Source: Takakia lepidozioides | Lineage: Eukaryota > Streptophyta > Takakiopsida > Takakiales > Takakiaceae | Reading direction: 5' to 3' | Length of the DNA: 64,000 nt | Assembly (NCBI GenBank): GCA_030704615.1 | Contig: CM060732.1 | Span: 27,631,053 to 27,695,052 of the forward strand | Shown: positions 45,611 through 56,972 of the stretch, one piece after another | Position numbering within the stretch: the first letter of the stretch is position 1 | How the letters are laid out: every line of letters starts with the position of its first letter | Program-made: the position numbers and the translations under genes | The notes under the pieces: generated by a model | Told to the model about the DNA's origin: nothing | The model's input: the letters and a program-made list of their open reading frames with translations, nothing else | Databases searched by the model: none

Positions 45611-47880
45611 CCACTCCTGGAACTGTTCATCAGCGTGCTAAATGTCGCTGGTGCATTGGTGAGCCCAAAAGGCATCACCAAGAACTCATATGAACCATAC
45701 CTTGTCCTGCACGCGGTCTTCTCCTCATCTCCTTCCGCCACCCGAATTTGATGATAGCCAGAGCGCAAGTCGATCCGGCTGAAATACTTCGCTCCTGCCA
45801 ACCGATCGAAGAGGTCGTCGATCCTTGGCAAAGGGTACCGGTTTTTGATAGTCACCTTATTCAGAGCCCTGTAATCGACACACATCCGCAGCGTCCCGTC
45901 CTTCTTGTCTGCGAATAGCACCGGGGCTCTGTAAGGTGACTTACTCGGCCGGATGTACCCCTTTGACATTAGATCCTTGAGCTGAGTCTTCAGCTCGACC
46001 AACCCCCTGTGGCTTAACCGGTAGGGTGCCTTGGCAGGCGGTTCCGTTCCCGGTATCACCTCAATCTTGTGGTCAACTCCTCTTCGCGGTGGCAAGCCGC
46101 TTGGTAAATCCTCCGGCATCACATCCTGGTATTTCCCCAAAATCCCCTTGATCCAATCTGGGCTCGGCTCCCCATCGCCTTCTCCCTTCACTTCTCTAAT
46201 GTAAAGCAAGAACTGGGGTTCATGTGCCTCCTCCACGGCCCACTCCTTTGCTGACAGAAGGTTTATTCGCCCTCCCACAGATTTGGGCGTTTCTAACACT
46301 CGTAAAACCTCGCCACCATTCCCACATGGCAGCGTGACTACTCTCTTGCGGCCATCTATGACCGCTCCGGATTTGCTCAAAAAGGTCATCCCCAAAATGA
46401 GATCCACTCCATCGATCTCGCAGATGGTGAAGTTCTCACGTCCCTCCCAACTCCCCAGTTGAAGAGGAACATCAATCGCCAACCTTGTCGCCAACTGTGG
46501 TTCTCCTTTGGCAGAACGCACCTCAATAGAGGCCCCCACGTCACTTGTCGGGAGTCCCAGCTTTTGTGCCGTTGCCGGTGTCATGAAGGAGTGCAACGCT
46601 CCTGTGTCCACCAACAACGACACATTTGTTCCGGATATTATCCCACCCACGAACAATAACTGACTCCCTTTTCGTAAGGCGCCAGTTTCCTGATACAACT
46701 CACAAGAAAATTTGCCTACCTTGCAAGTCCTGGCGACCACCGCTTCCACCAAGCGACTGATGGTATCTTCCGACAGCTCCGTGGTCGCCCGAGTCATGTT
46801 CAATTGCCGGGGCTTCGTGCACTTCTTGGCCATGTGCCCGGGCTCCCCGCAATTGAAACACACTCCATCAAAGGTTGCCTTCTGTCCGCCATAAGCCGCT
46901 CCACCCGCTTTTCCTTTCGAAGCACCGGGTGCCGCCTTGACGTGTGAAGGCCCTCCCTTCGATTTCCACGTGCCATTTTCGCCGCGTGGCCTATCCCACT
47001 TCTTTTCCGGTCGGGAGGAGTCACCTTCCCGCCGAATCTTCTTGTGGTTCAGCTCCGTACGGCCTTGTCTTTCACCCCTAGGGACATCTGAGAAACATTC
47101 AGCCCTCTCAATAGCCTCGTTCAAAGTCTTGGGTGGCTTCTCCTCCAACTTCCGCCTGGCCCATGGGGCCAGTCCCGCCACAAAGTTGAAGACCATTTCT
47201 GGTTCTGCCATGTCCGCGACTTCGAGCAACAGCACATTGAAGGCCTGGACATATCCCCGAATGTCATCTGTTTGCTTCAAATTCCTCATCTTGTCCCGGG
47301 CGAGCCAGGACGCGTTGAGGGGCACAAACTGTCTCTTCATCAATTCCTTGAACCCACTCCAGTTCAAGGTTTCCGGGCTTGGACCTCGGTCGTGAAGGCG
47401 TTTCTGCCACCATTGTTGAGCATAGCCCCTCAAATAGGTGGGAGCCACTTCCACCCGATCCTCGTCACTCAACTTGGCCGCCCGGAAGTACTGCTCTAGC
47501 TCCAAGAGCCAGGTGTTGAGTGCCTTCCGATTTCGGACGCCCTCGAAGGTGCCGGGTTCCTTAGGCTTCACCTTAAACTTTGCCTTAGCGGAAGTGGCAT
47601 TAGCCGCCTTCAACACGTCTTTCAACGTCCCGCCAAACTGCGCCAACAACCCTTCCCAAAAGGCTGCCGGCATGGGAGGCATCTCTTGGTTTGTCGGAGC
47701 TCTCAAGGATTCCTCGGGCTCCGACTCCTCGGATTCCTCCCGCTCTTGGGCGGCCTCGTTTTCGGAAACATGCATCGCTTCCTCAAACGGCCGCATCGGT
47801 GACACGCCGCCCCCGTCGGGCTCACCAGGATCATCATCTTTTGGGCCGTTCCGCTTTCGCTTCGGCTTGTCCGACCCCAT
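45595..47880 (-). CDS. Gag-protease-RT polyprotein (5' part), element A
   Basis: Open from ATG at 47880 ([17 protein letters not shown]). The frame is open further upstream into the primer site, but this Met is the first after it. Gag: [51 protein letters not shown]. Zinc knuckle [14 protein letters not shown]. Protease [77 protein letters not shown] 4-bp deletion relative to element B at about 45625 shifts the frame just before YIDD. Gag and Pol are in one frame, as in most plant chromoviruses. Confidence 0.9.
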   Translation of the reverse strand: MGSDKPKRKRNGPKDDDPGEPDGGGVSPMRPFEEAMHVSENEAAQEREESEESEPEESLRAPTNQEMPPMPAAFWEGLLAQFGGTLKDVLKAANATSAKAKFKVKPKEPGTFEGVRNRKALNTWLLELEQYFRAAKLSDEDRVEVAPTYLRGYAQQWWQKRLHDRGPSPETLNWSGFKELMKRQFVPLNASWLARDKMRNLKQTDDIRGYVQAFNVLLLEVADMAEPEMVFNFVAGLAPWARRKLEEKPPKTLNEAIERAECFSDVPRGERQGRTELNHKKIRREGDSSRPEKKWDRPRGENGTWKSKGGPSHVKAAPGASKGKAGGAAYGGQKATFDGVCFNCGEPGHMAKKCTKPRQLNMTRATTELSEDTISRLVEAVVARTCKVGKFSCELYQETGALRKGSQLLFVGGIISGTNVSLLVDTGALHSFMTPATAQKLGLPTSDVGASIEVRSAKGEPQLATRLAIDVPLQLGSWEGRENFTICEIDGVDLILGMTFLSKSGAVIDGRKRVVTLPCGNGGEVLRVLETPKSVGGRINLLSAKEWAVEEAHEPQFLLYIREVKGEGDGEPSPDWIKGILGKYQDVMPEDLPSGLPPRRGVDHKIEVIPGTEPPAKAPYRLSHRGLVELKTQLKDLMSKGYIRPSKSPYRAPVLFADKKDGTLRMCVDYRALNKVTIKNRYPLPRIDDLFDRLAGAKYFSRIDLRSGYHQIRVAEGDEEKTACRTRYGSYEFLVMPFGLTNAPATFSTLMNSSRSGWMTL

Positions 47881-47921
47881 GATGAGGCCAATCCCAAGGA
47901 CGATCGCGTACTGAACTCTAA

Positions 47922-47933
47922 GCTCTGATACCA
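47922..47933 (-). other. Primer-binding site of element A (tRNA-iMet type)
   Basis: Minus strand TGGTATCAGAGC, the standard plant initiator-Met tRNA primer site, two bases from the 5' LTR. Confidence 0.95.
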
Positions 47934-47935
47934 AG

Positions 47936-48662
47936 TGTCGCGCACCTCACTTCGGTAAGCTCCCCTTCAAGTCATAGTTACTCGCTTTGATGCGCGCGCC
48001 TAACTCCCAACCTGGCCGCCGGGCCAACTCGGAGCTTCGGTTGCTCACCGGGACATAACGGTCCCCCTTCGCTTCCCTAAAGACCCTCCACCTATTTGGG
48101 CCTAGTGGAATTCCCTTTGGTAGATGGCAATCCGGAACAGCTCCCCACTCTTTGGTCGCTTTCCGGCTCGCTCGCTTACTCACTAGTTTTTGGACACCAA
48201 CGGGCTTCCACCATTCTCGGGGTTACTACTCCCCTTATATATACTTCTGTAGCTGTCCGCGGGGGTTTCACAACCAGCCATGCCATTTTATGGTGAACCA
48301 CCATGAAGACCCTCGACTCCCGGTGGTGAGTCGCGGTGAGTCTTGGCCCGCTCACCACGGCCCCTATGGACCGTGATGAGTCCCAAGACTCCCCACGACT
48401 CCCACCACGAGGTCTCCGCCCCCATGGTGAGTCCTATGCCACCCCCACTAAGTCCCACTAAGCTACCACCACCCCTTGTGGAGCCACCCCCACCGCAACC
48501 CGGTGTGCGGGGCTCCACCTAGTGAGCGCCTCCGCTTCCCTGAGTGCCTTGGGCACTCAAGGGTGCTTCAGCCCCCCATACCTATCGCTGCCGCTGCCCC
48601 CACCACAGGGGCAGCCCCTCATGTGTCCCGACCCCCTGCCCTCAAGGCAAAGGGCCGCGACA
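47936..48662 (-). repeat. 5' LTR of element A
   Basis: 727 bp, TGTCGCG...CGCGACA; located at the right because the element is on the minus strand. Confidence 0.95.
48234..48243 (-). promoter_or_regulatory. TATA box in the 5' LTR of element A
   Basis: Minus-strand TATATATAAG, conserved in all four LTRs of elements A and B (for example 51157-51166), at a position suited to start transcription within the LTR. Confidence 0.65.
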
Positions 48663-49480
48663 CACACCTGGCCGACAGAGAATATCCCTCGGATGGAAAA
48701 ATGGCGCCGAATTTCCATCCGAGGCCGGCCGGATGATGGCGTCTCGGGGGGATAGGTCGACAGGTATCATCTGCAGGATGGAAAAACGGCGCCGAATACC
48801 CATCCGTATCGACCCTTCATGAACAATTTTCAGTCCTTGCATCTAGTTTTTCGCGTTTTTTGGTCTAATCAGACACAACTTAGAGTTTTGGGCCTGAATT
48901 CCACTTTTTGGCGCGTTTTTCCCACAATTGTCGTCCGCTAGAGACAAATTCCGTGCCGGTTTTCCATCCGGCCGCGCTCCCGCTTACCTGCTGGATGGAA
49001 ATTTGGCGCCGGTTTTGCATCCGCCCGCGCTTTCGCTTACCTGCAGGATGGAAATTCGGCACCGGTTTTCCATCCGGGGATGTTCTCTGTCGACCAGGTG
49101 TCGGCCTCTCCCCCCGAGATGACTTACTCCGGGCGGCCTCGGATGGAAATTCGGCGCCGAATTTCCATCCGGGGGATGTTCTCTCTTGGCCAGGTGTCGG
49201 CCTCTCCCCCCGAGACGACTTCCTCCGGGCGGCCTCGGATGGAAATTCGGCGCCAAATTTCCAGCTCGGGGTTGTTCTCTCTCGGCCAGGTGTCGGCCTC
49301 TCTCCCGAGACGACTTCCTGCGGGCGGCCTCGGATGGAAATTCGGCGCCGGTTTTTCATCCGTCCAGAACGTCTTGGCCGGAGGGATGGCCACGTTGCGT
49401 CCTATCTTATCCGCTGGATGGAAATTCGGCGCCGTTTTTTCCTTCCAGTGGGCTAACAATAAATTCTCGGGGGGACGGTA
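48663..49480. repeat. GGCGCC array right of element A, mixed orientation
   Basis: 48663-48770 completes the plus-oriented 96-bp array interrupted by element A. 48771-49075 contains diverged units (GCAGGATGGAAATTCGGCAC, CTGGATGGAAATTTGGCGCC, joined by CCGC(G)CTCCCGCTTACCTG). 49076-49360 holds three 96-bp units in the opposite orientation. 49361-49480 has two further cores. Between 48830 and 48950 is a non-repetitive AT-rich piece. Confidence 0.9.
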
Positions 49481-49903
49481 GGCCACGTGGGGCCTATGGC
49501 TGACCTCCATACCTGTGACATTTAGGGCGCAGTTGCGCATTAAATGTCCTCCGCCGGCAGTTTTGAACCGGATGTTCCGCACGGATTCCGCGCTTGCTTC
49601 CCGGATACGCACCCTAAACCCTGATGTGGCGGGTGGATGAAGTTCCACTCGAGGCCTGTACGCACGCATTCTGCGGGCGATTTTTTCTTTTACAGGGACT
49701 TATGCCACGTGGAGAAGGGCGTGGCTCTCCTGAGAGAAACCCCACATGCAGACCGCGGCGCAAACTGAAGCCTTTGTACTACGGGCGGCGTCCAACGTCT
49801 CGCATGGCCAAACTGAAGCTCTAGCAGGAGATCCCCTTGTCTTGCTCACAGCCCGCGCCAACTGAAGCCGAGCACTCTCAAGCAAGCCCCTTCCTCTTTC
49901 GCT
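49481..49903. other. No gene recognised
   Basis: Unique-looking sequence between array and PPR tail. It contains ACCCTAAACCCTGA (one and a half telomere-type units) at about 49610 and short frames without features. It could be upstream sequence of the PPR fragment. Confidence 0.3.
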
Positions 49904-50173
49904 TTGTGTAACATGTTTGGTCTTCTTCGCTTTGTTTTGTTTGTTTTGGCATCTTCAGCCTGGCAGCCCTGGAAGTGCATGGTTGCATCGCAAAAGCAAG
50001 AGTTGGTGAGAAGAATGATGAAGGTCAGAGGGGTTAGAAAGGAGCCAGGTTGTTGCTGCATTGAGATTTGCAACACGGTGCACACCTTCGCTGTAGATGA
50101 CAGGTTGCATCCCAGAATTAAGGAAATCCATGCTGAGCTGAGAAGATTGTCTGGGCATATGAAGTGCCTTCAA
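49904..50173 (+). pseudogene. PPR protein C-terminal fragment (E/DYW-type tail)
   Basis: The open frame contains LVRRMMKVRGVRKEPGCCCI, EICNTVHTFAVDDRLHPRIK and EIHAELRRLSGHMK. This is the E motif and start of the E+/DYW region of plant PLS-class PPR proteins (consensus ..RGVKKEPGCSWIEV...HTF...D..HP...EI). Upstream PPR repeats and the DYW deaminase part are missing, so it is a fragment. It lies about 100 bp before exon 3 of gene-family copy 2 on the same strand, in what would be an intron. Confidence 0.8.
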
Positions 50174-50737
50174 AACCCTGTTTTCTCCTCTAATTTGAAA
50201 CAGTCATTTCATTGCCAGTCGTCATATTTGTTGCAAATTCTCATTTCAGTATTTTTTAATGGAAATGTGGCATTGCAGGGTGACTGAGAATGCCTTCATT
50301 GCCACCAACTTGTTCCATATGCTCTTCCGAGTGAAGGATGTCAGGAAGTAGGGGGTGCAAGAGTTTGACAATTCGCTCGGTGTCGACCTCCTGCGCACGT
50401 CGGAGGCAAAGACAGACAGAACCTAGTATAGGCTGAGCATGGACGCCATGGTGGACTACATATTTTGGGTAAAGCTCCTAACTATTTTGTTCAGCTAATC
50501 TGTCTCTCCTCCCCCAATAGAAGAAAAAGTGTTGACCAGGATTTCTAATCTTATGTGCGCATTCTTGATAGACGAAAATTCAACAGGATTTGGCACATGC
50601 GCGGAGGTTCTACATCGAGTCAGAGGAGAAGAAACTAACCCTCCCGGCACTGGAATCGTATCTCAAAGCTGCAGAGGCGAAGGCCCGCATAAAATACAAG
50701 TCGCGGATGGTAAAGTACGTGGCCATAGCTGATCCCG

Positions 50738-51465
50738 TGTCGCGGCCCTTTGCCTTGAGGGCAGGGGGTCAGGACACATGAGGGGCTGCCCCTGTGGTGG
50801 GGGCAGCGGCAGCAATAGGTATGGGGGGCTGAAGCACCCTTGAGTGCCCAAGGCACTCAAGGAGGCGGAGGCGCTCACTAGGTGGAGCCCCGCACACCGG
50901 GTTGCGGTGGGGGTGGCTCCACAAGGGGTGGTGGTAGCTTAGCGGGACTTAGTGGGGGTGGCATAGGACTCACCATGGGGGCGGAGACCTCGTGGTGGGA
51001 GTCGTGGGGAGTCTTGGGACTCATCACGGTCCATAGGGGCCGTGGTGAGTGGGCCAAGACTCACCGCGACTCATCACCGGGAGTCGAGGGTTTTCGTGGT
51101 GGTTCGCCATAAAATGGCATGGCTGGTTGTGAAACCCCCGCGGACAGCTACAGAAGTATATATAAGGGGAGTAGTGACCCCGAGAACGGTGCAAGCCCGT
51201 TGGTGACCAAAAACTAGTGAGTAAGCGAGCGAGCCGGAAAGCGACCAAAGAGTGGGGAGCTGTTCCGGACTGCCATCTACCAAAGGGAATTCCACTAGGC
51301 CCAAATAGGTGGAGGGTTTAGTGGGAGAGCGAAGGGGGACCGTTATGTCCCGGTGAGCAGCCGAAGCTCCAAGTTGGCCCGGCGGCCAGGTTGGGAGTCA
51401 GGCGCGCGCATCAAAGCGAGTAACTATGACCTGAAGGGGAGCTTACCGAAGTGAGGTGCGCGACA
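50738..51465 (+). repeat. 5' LTR of element B
   Basis: 728 bp; TATA box TATATATAAG at 51157-51166. Confidence 0.97.
51157..51166 (+). promoter_or_regulatory. TATA box in the 5' LTR of element B
   Basis: TATATATAAG, preceded by GCGGACAGCTACAGAAG; conserved in the four LTRs. Confidence 0.65.
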
Positions 51466-51467
51466 CT

Positions 51468-51479
51468 TGGTATCAGAGC
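51468..51479 (+). other. Primer-binding site of element B (tRNA-iMet type)
   Basis: TGGTATCAGAGC two bases after the 5' LTR. Confidence 0.95.
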
Positions 51480-51520
51480 TTAGAGTTCAGTACGTGATCG
51501 TCCTTGGGATTGGCCTCATC

Positions 51521-52339
51521 ATGGGGTCGGGCAAGCCAAAACGAAAGCGGAACGGCCCAAAAGATGATGATCCTGGTGAGTCCGATGGGGGCGACGTGTC
51601 ACCGAAGCGGCCATTTGAGGAAGCGACGCAGGTTTCTGAAAACGACGCCGCTCAAGAGTGGGAGGAATCCAAGGAGTCGGAGTCCGAGGAATCCCTGAGA
51701 GCTCCGTCAGACCAACAGATGCCTCCTATGCCGGCAGCTTTTTGGGAAGGGTTGTTGGCGCAGTTTGGCGGGACGTTGAAAGACGTGTTGAAGGCGGCTA
51801 ATGTCACTTCCGCTAAGGCAAAGTTTAAGGTGAAGCCTAAGGAACCTGGCACCTTCGAGGGCGTCCAAAATCGGAAGGCACTCAACACTCCAACTCTTGG
51901 AGCTGGAGCAGTACTTCCGGGCGGCCAAGTTGATGACAAGGATCGGGTGGAAGTGGCTCCCACCTATTTGAGGGGCTATGCTCAACAATGGTGGCAGAAA
52001 CGTCTTCACGACCGAGGTCCAAGTCCAAAAACCTTGAACTGGAGTGGGTTCAAGGAATTGATGAAGCGACAGTTTGTGCCCCTCAACGCGTCCTGGCTTG
52101 CCCGGGACAAGATGAGGAATTTGAAGCAAACAGATGACATTCGGGGATATGTCCAGGCTTTCAATGTGTTGTTGCTCGAAGTCGCGGATATGGCGGAACC
52201 AGAAATGGTCTTCAACTTTGTGGCGGGGTTGGCCCCATGGGTCAGGCGGAAGTTGGAGGAGAAGCCACCTAAGACTTTGAACGAGGCAATTGTTTCTCAG
52301 ATGTCCCTAGGGGTGAAAGACAAGGCCGTACAGAGCTGA
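51521..52339 (+). pseudogene. Gag of element B
   Basis: Starts [20 protein letters not shown]. Capsid-like core with [15 protein letters not shown] and [20 protein letters not shown]. Around residue 122 a short out-of-frame run (TPTLGAGAVLPGGQ against [13 protein letters not shown] in element A) is self-correcting. The 13-bp deletion at LNEAI removes ERAECF and ends the frame. Confidence 0.85.
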
Positions 52340-52864
52340 ACCACAAGAAGACCCGGCGGGAAGGTGACTCCTTCTGACCGGAAAAGAAGTGGGATAGGCC
52401 ATGCGGCAACAATGGCATGTGGAAATCGAAGGGAGGGCCATCACAAGTCAAGGCGACACCCGGTGCTTCGAAAGGAAAAGCGGGTGGAGCGGCCTATGGC
52501 GGACAGAAGGCAACCTTTGATGGAGTGTGTTTCAATTGTGGGGAGCCCGGGCACATGGCCAAGAAGTGCACGAAGCCCCGGCAATTGAACATGACTCGGG
52601 CGACCACAGAGCTGTCGGAAGACCATCAGTCGCTTGGTGGAAGCGGTGGTCGCCAGGACTTGCAAGGTAGGCAAATATTCTTGTGAGTTGTATCAGGAAA
52701 CTGGCGCGTTGCGTAAAGGGAGTCACTTATTGTTCGTGGATGGGATAATATCCGGAACTAACGTGTCATTGTTGGTGGACACGGGAGCGTCGCACTCCTT
52801 CATGACACCGGCAATGGCACAAAAGTTGGGACTCCCGACAACTGACGTAGGGGCCCTCTATTGA
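52340..52864 (+). pseudogene. Zinc knuckle and protease of element B
   Basis: [14 protein letters not shown] in the frame 52417-52686. After a shift, LLVDTGASHSFMTPAMAQKL (retroviral-type aspartic protease active site DTG) in 52634-52864. It ends at a one-base insertion after DVGAL. Confidence 0.85.
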
Positions 52865-52865
52865 G

Positions 52866-54039
52866 GTGCGTTCTGCCAAAGGAGAACCGCAATTGGCGAC
52901 GAGGTTGGCGTTCGATGTTCCTTTTCAACTGGGGAGTTGGGAGGGACGTGAGAACTTCACCGTCTGCGAGATCAATGGAGTGGATCTCATTTTGGGGATG
53001 ACCTTTTTGAGCAAATCCGGAGCGGTCATAGATGGCCGCAAGAGGGTAGTCACGTTGCCATGTTGGAATGGTGGCGAGATCTTACGAGTTTCGGAAACGC
53101 CCAAACCCGTGAGAGGGCTAATAAACCTTCTGTCAGCAAGGGAGTGGGCCATGGAGGAGGCACACGAGCCCCAGTTTTTGCTCTACATTAGAGAAGTGAA
53201 GGGAGAAGGCGATGGAGAGCCGAGCCCAGATTGGATCAAGGGGATTTTGGAGAAATACCATGATGTGATGCCGGAGGATTTGCCAAGCGGCTTGCCACCG
53301 CGAAGAGGAGTTGACCACAAGATTGAGGTGATATCGGGATCGGAACCGCTTGCCAAGGCGCCCTACCGGTTGCGCCACAGAGAGTTGGTCGAGCTGAAGA
53401 CCCAGCTCAAGGATCTAATGTCAAAGGGGTACATCCGGCCGAGTAAGTCACCCTACGGAGCCCCGGTGCTATTTGCAGACAAGAAGGATGGGACGCTGCG
53501 GATGTGTGTCGATTACAGGGCTCTGAATAAGGTGACTATCAAAAACCGGTACCCTTTGCCAAGGATCGACGACCTTTTCGATCGGTTGGCAAGAGCGAAG
53601 TATTTCAGCCGGATCGATCTACGCTCCGGCTATCATCAAATTCGAGTGGCGGAAGGAGATGAGGAGAAGATCGCGTGCAGGACAAGGTATGGTTCATATG
53701 AGTACTTGGTGATGCCTTTTGGGCTCAAATGCACCAGCGACATTAAGCACGCTGATGAACAGCCTTTTCCAGGAGTGGTTGGATGACTTTGTGATCGTGT
53801 ACATTGACGACATCTTGGTGTATTCGAAAACAAAGGAGGAGCACCTGGAGCATCTCAAAAGGGTGTTCCAGAAATTGCGGGAAGGGAAGCTGTATGCCAA
53901 AGCTTCAAAGTGCAAATTCGGGGTCACAAAAGTGGAGTTCCTGGGGCATGTGATTACACAGGATGGGATCAGAATGGATGACAGGAAGGTGAGGTCCATC
54001 TTGGACTGGGAGCCTTCGACTTCGGTCCCGGGAGTGTGA
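52866..54039 (+). pseudogene. Reverse transcriptase of element B
   Basis: [18 protein letters not shown] (protease end), [40 protein letters not shown] and YLVMPFGLK, then a two-base deletion. In the next frame (53719-54039): [20 protein letters not shown] (catalytic YIDD) and LGHVITQDGIRMDDRKV. TGA replaces Arg after SVPGV. Confidence 0.9.
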
Positions 54040-54075
54040 TCCTTCCTAGGACTCGCCTCCTATTACCGGAAGTAT

Positions 54076-56067
54076 GTGAGAAATTTCGCCAAGATTGCGG
54101 GGCCGCTGTCAGACCTTCTGTGTAAATCTAAAGTCTGGGCATGGAACACCTTTTGTGGCCAAGCTTTTGCTGAATTGAAGCAGCAAAAGGCGGAAGCTCT
54201 AGTCTTGAAAATCCCGGAGTTCGATCGTCCGTTCGAGATACATACAGATGCGTCGGACTTCGCGATTGGGGGTGTACTGATGCAAGATGGACGTCCATTG
54301 GCTTACGAAAGTAAGAAACTGAATGAAGTGGAGCGACGGTGGCCGACGCACGAGAAAGAGATAAAGGCGGTGGTGCACTGTCTTGAGCTTTGGCGCCACT
54401 ATGTTGGTTCCAACCCAGTGAAGGTGTTCACGGACAATGTCACGGTGAAGAATTTTGCCACGCAGCCCAAGTTGTCCCCAAAACAACTTAGGTGGCAAGA
54501 TACTTTGGCGGTGTTCGACGTGGATATCCAGTACAAACCGGGACGAGACAACGTGGTGGCCGATGCTCTAAGTAGAAAGCAGCAGCTCTTGTTGGTGTAC
54601 AAGGGCGAGACGACGCTCCAAAGGAAGATCCGGAAGGCTTGCCGGAAGGATGAGCTGGCGAAGTCCGTGATGCAGGACTTGAGGATGGGGGTTAAATCGC
54701 AGTTCCACTTGCAAAATGGACTGCTCCGGTATAAGCAAAAGCGTCTCTACGTGCCGAAGGGAGGGATCAGAGATAGCCTCTTGAGAGAATGCCATGATAG
54801 CCCGCTTACGGGCCACGGCGGAGCCAAGCGCACTGCGGCACTCTTGAAGAAAGAGTATTTCTTGCCCAAACTGAGGGAGGAGGCAGAGGAGTATGTCAAG
54901 ACATGCACCACATGCCAACAAAACCGGAGCGAGTACAAAAAGCAAGCGGGGCTGTTACAACCCTTGCCAATTCCAGAGGGGACTTGGGAAAGCGTCTCGA
55001 TGGATTTCATGACTGCTATGCCGCTGTCAAAAGGATTCGATGCAATCATGGTGGTGGTGGATAGGTTCAGTAAAATGGGCCATTTCATCCCCACCAAAGA
55101 GACGGCAACGGCGCAAGAGACAGGGCGACTTTACTTTGCCCACGTCTTAAAGCATCATGGAGTCCCGAAGGATATTGTCTCGGACTGCGATCCAAAGTTT
55201 ACGAGTAAATTTTGGAGGACACTTTGGAAGAAGATGGGGACGAGGCTGAAGATGAGCACCGCCTTCCGACCTACGACCGACGGCCAAACAGAAAGAGTGA
55301 ATTCCGTAGTGAAGCAGATCTTGCGGAATTACGTGTCGGCAAACCAAACAGACTGGGTGGAACATTTAGACGCGGCAGAGTTCTGTTATAATAACACAGA
55401 ACACTCCGCAACGGGAGTTTCCCCTTTCGTATTGGTCTATGGAAAAGCACCTCTGGTGCCGACAAGTTGGGCCGCCCAAGACGTTGAGGAACCGGCAGTA
55501 ACGGCGGTACTGGAAGAACGCGAGCGTTTGTTGAAGCTCACAAAGTACAACATTGCCAAAGCTAGGAAACGGTATGAAAGGCAGGCGAATCGGAAGCGGA
55601 GGGAAGTGAAGTTTGAGGCAGGCACAGAGGTCTGGTTGAACATCAAGAATTTCCGACTACCTCCGGAAGTGAGTCCGAAGTTCGTACCTCCGTATGCGGG
55701 ACCCTTTCGCATTCGGAAGGTTATGAATGAGGATGTGTATGAATTGGAGCTGCCGGCAAACAGCAAGGTGCACCCAGTATTCCATGTCTCCCTTTTGAAG
55801 CCTTACTTCAAAGATGAAGCGCGTCCGAATCGGCATAAAGTGTTGCGTCCGCCACCTATGCTGTTGGATCATGAAAATGAACCTGAGTACGAGGTGGAGG
55901 CAATATTTAAGTTGAGGAGGTTCACGAACCGAGAAACGGAGTATCTCGTCAAATGGAAGGGCTATCATCATGTGGAGGCATCTTGGGTGCGTGCCTCAGA
56001 AATGGGAAACGCATCCGAGGCGGTTGCAGCTTTCGAAGGGCGACCTCAAAAGCGGAAGAAGCGTTGA
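54076..56067 (+). CDS. RNase H-integrase-chromodomain of element B (663-codon open frame)
   Basis: RNase H: FEIHTDASDFAIGGVL, WPTHEKEIKAVVHCLELWRH, VFTDNVTVKNFATQP, YKPGRDNVVADALSRKQ. Integrase: zinc domain GHGGAKRTAALLKKEYFLPK and CTTCQQNRSE; catalytic SMDFMTAMPLS, IVSDCDPKFTSKFWRTL (Asp kept; Cys where element A has Arg), TDGQTERVNSVVKQIL. C-terminal barrel LPPEVSPKFVPPYAGPFRIR. Chromodomain EYEVEAIFKLRRFTNRETEY, LVKWKGYHHVEASW, ending RPQKRKKR. It lacks its own start because it is part of the Gag-Pol frame. Confidence 0.92.
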   Translation: MRNFAKIAGPLSDLLCKSKVWAWNTFCGQAFAELKQQKAEALVLKIPEFDRPFEIHTDASDFAIGGVLMQDGRPLAYESKKLNEVERRWPTHEKEIKAVVHCLELWRHYVGSNPVKVFTDNVTVKNFATQPKLSPKQLRWQDTLAVFDVDIQYKPGRDNVVADALSRKQQLLLVYKGETTLQRKIRKACRKDELAKSVMQDLRMGVKSQFHLQNGLLRYKQKRLYVPKGGIRDSLLRECHDSPLTGHGGAKRTAALLKKEYFLPKLREEAEEYVKTCTTCQQNRSEYKKQAGLLQPLPIPEGTWESVSMDFMTAMPLSKGFDAIMVVVDRFSKMGHFIPTKETATAQETGRLYFAHVLKHHGVPKDIVSDCDPKFTSKFWRTLWKKMGTRLKMSTAFRPTTDGQTERVNSVVKQILRNYVSANQTDWVEHLDAAEFCYNNTEHSATGVSPFVLVYGKAPLVPTSWAAQDVEEPAVTAVLEERERLLKLTKYNIAKARKRYERQANRKRREVKFEAGTEVWLNIKNFRLPPEVSPKFVPPYAGPFRIRKVMNEDVYELELPANSKVHPVFHVSLLKPYFKDEARPNRHKVLRPPPMLLDHENEPEYEVEAIFKLRRFTNRETEYLVKWKGYHHVEASWVRASEMGNASEAVAAFEGRPQKRKKR

Positions 56068-56972
56068 TGGGGACATCAACCTTGGAGCGTGGGGGAGGAA
56101 ATGCATGCTTAGCCCGGCTTAGCTAGCTTAGGAATCCGATTGCAAAAGCTTGTATTGTACAAAACGTGCTATAAATGAAATGGCTTCCAAATGTTGTGCG
56201 TCCTATTTTGTTTGGAATGGTGATGCGTGGTATGGTTGGCTAGTGTGTAGAATGCATGCTAGCTTATAAAAGTGGGAGAGGTAAATTGGGTTAATCGTGT
56301 GTTTGCATAGTGCCGAAATCGGGTGACCCCCATCCAAGGGGCAAGGAAACTTGCGCCTTCTTTGGGAGTTCACGTGCTAGTGCGCACCTGGCGCGTGCGC
56401 GTACTATAACTGCGCTACCGAGGGGGTTGCCTTGTAGTGCGGGCTAACGCGGAAGCCACGTGCTTCCGTTCACGTACTATAATCGTGTAGCCTCGGGACG
56501 AAGTCGTAGTGCGGCTTCGACGTGTTCCCGTACCTCAGGCCAGCATTCCAAGGCGGACCCAATTGTAGTAATTGGGGTGCACGGTTGGTTCAAGGTTATC
56601 TTCCTAGTCAAAGAGGGTTCCAGGTGAACCCTTGCTCAAGGTGATGCCAAAAGCGGCATCATGAGCAGTCGCAAGCAATGTTGTTGCAGTAAGGCGATTC
56701 GATCCTCGGGAAGGATCGTTCCTTGGCCTTGAAGTAGGCCAAGAAGAGTGCACTGGGAAGAGCTGGAGAGGCTCCACCCTTGGCCGGGACTTGGAGGAAG
56801 TCGGCCGAACTAGCTAGTGGAGAGTAGAGTCAAGTGTGGAGTTTGGTTCTTTGCCATGGGACGCCATGGTGCGGAAACAAACTCCTTGATGTGGGACGCC
56901 ACAACTTGGATGTTCGTTTCTACAAAATGGACAAGTCGATGAGGACATCGACTCCCTGTTGGTAGGGGTGTG
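56068..56972 (+). other. 3' untranslated region of element B
   Basis: Non-coding, counterpart of 42470-43374. Ends in the purine-rich GGTAGGGGTG before the LTR. It includes GC-rich inverted segments near 56390-56530. Confidence 0.7.

Larger units (their letters stand above)
41742..48662 (-). mobile_element. Element A: chromodomain Ty3/gypsy retrotransposon (minus), 6.9 kb
   Basis: LTRs of 727-728 bp at both ends with TGTCGCG...CGCGACA termini, a tRNA-iMet-type primer site, a gag-protease-RT-RNase H-integrase-chromodomain order, and flanks GACAC (left) and CACAC (right), a 5-bp target duplication with one change. The flanks join to restore a 96-bp array unit (GGCCGACAC|CTGGCCGACAG). Chromodomain elements (chromoviruses) direct integration by binding modified histones. 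About 11 LTR differences by eye (about 98.5% identity) indicate a fairly recent insertion. The reading frame carries two deletions and two nonsense changes. Confidence 0.95.

Noticed and set aside
49606-49621. Telomere repeat (ACCCTAAACCCTGA)
   Set aside because: Only one and a half units; too short to call an interstitial telomere.
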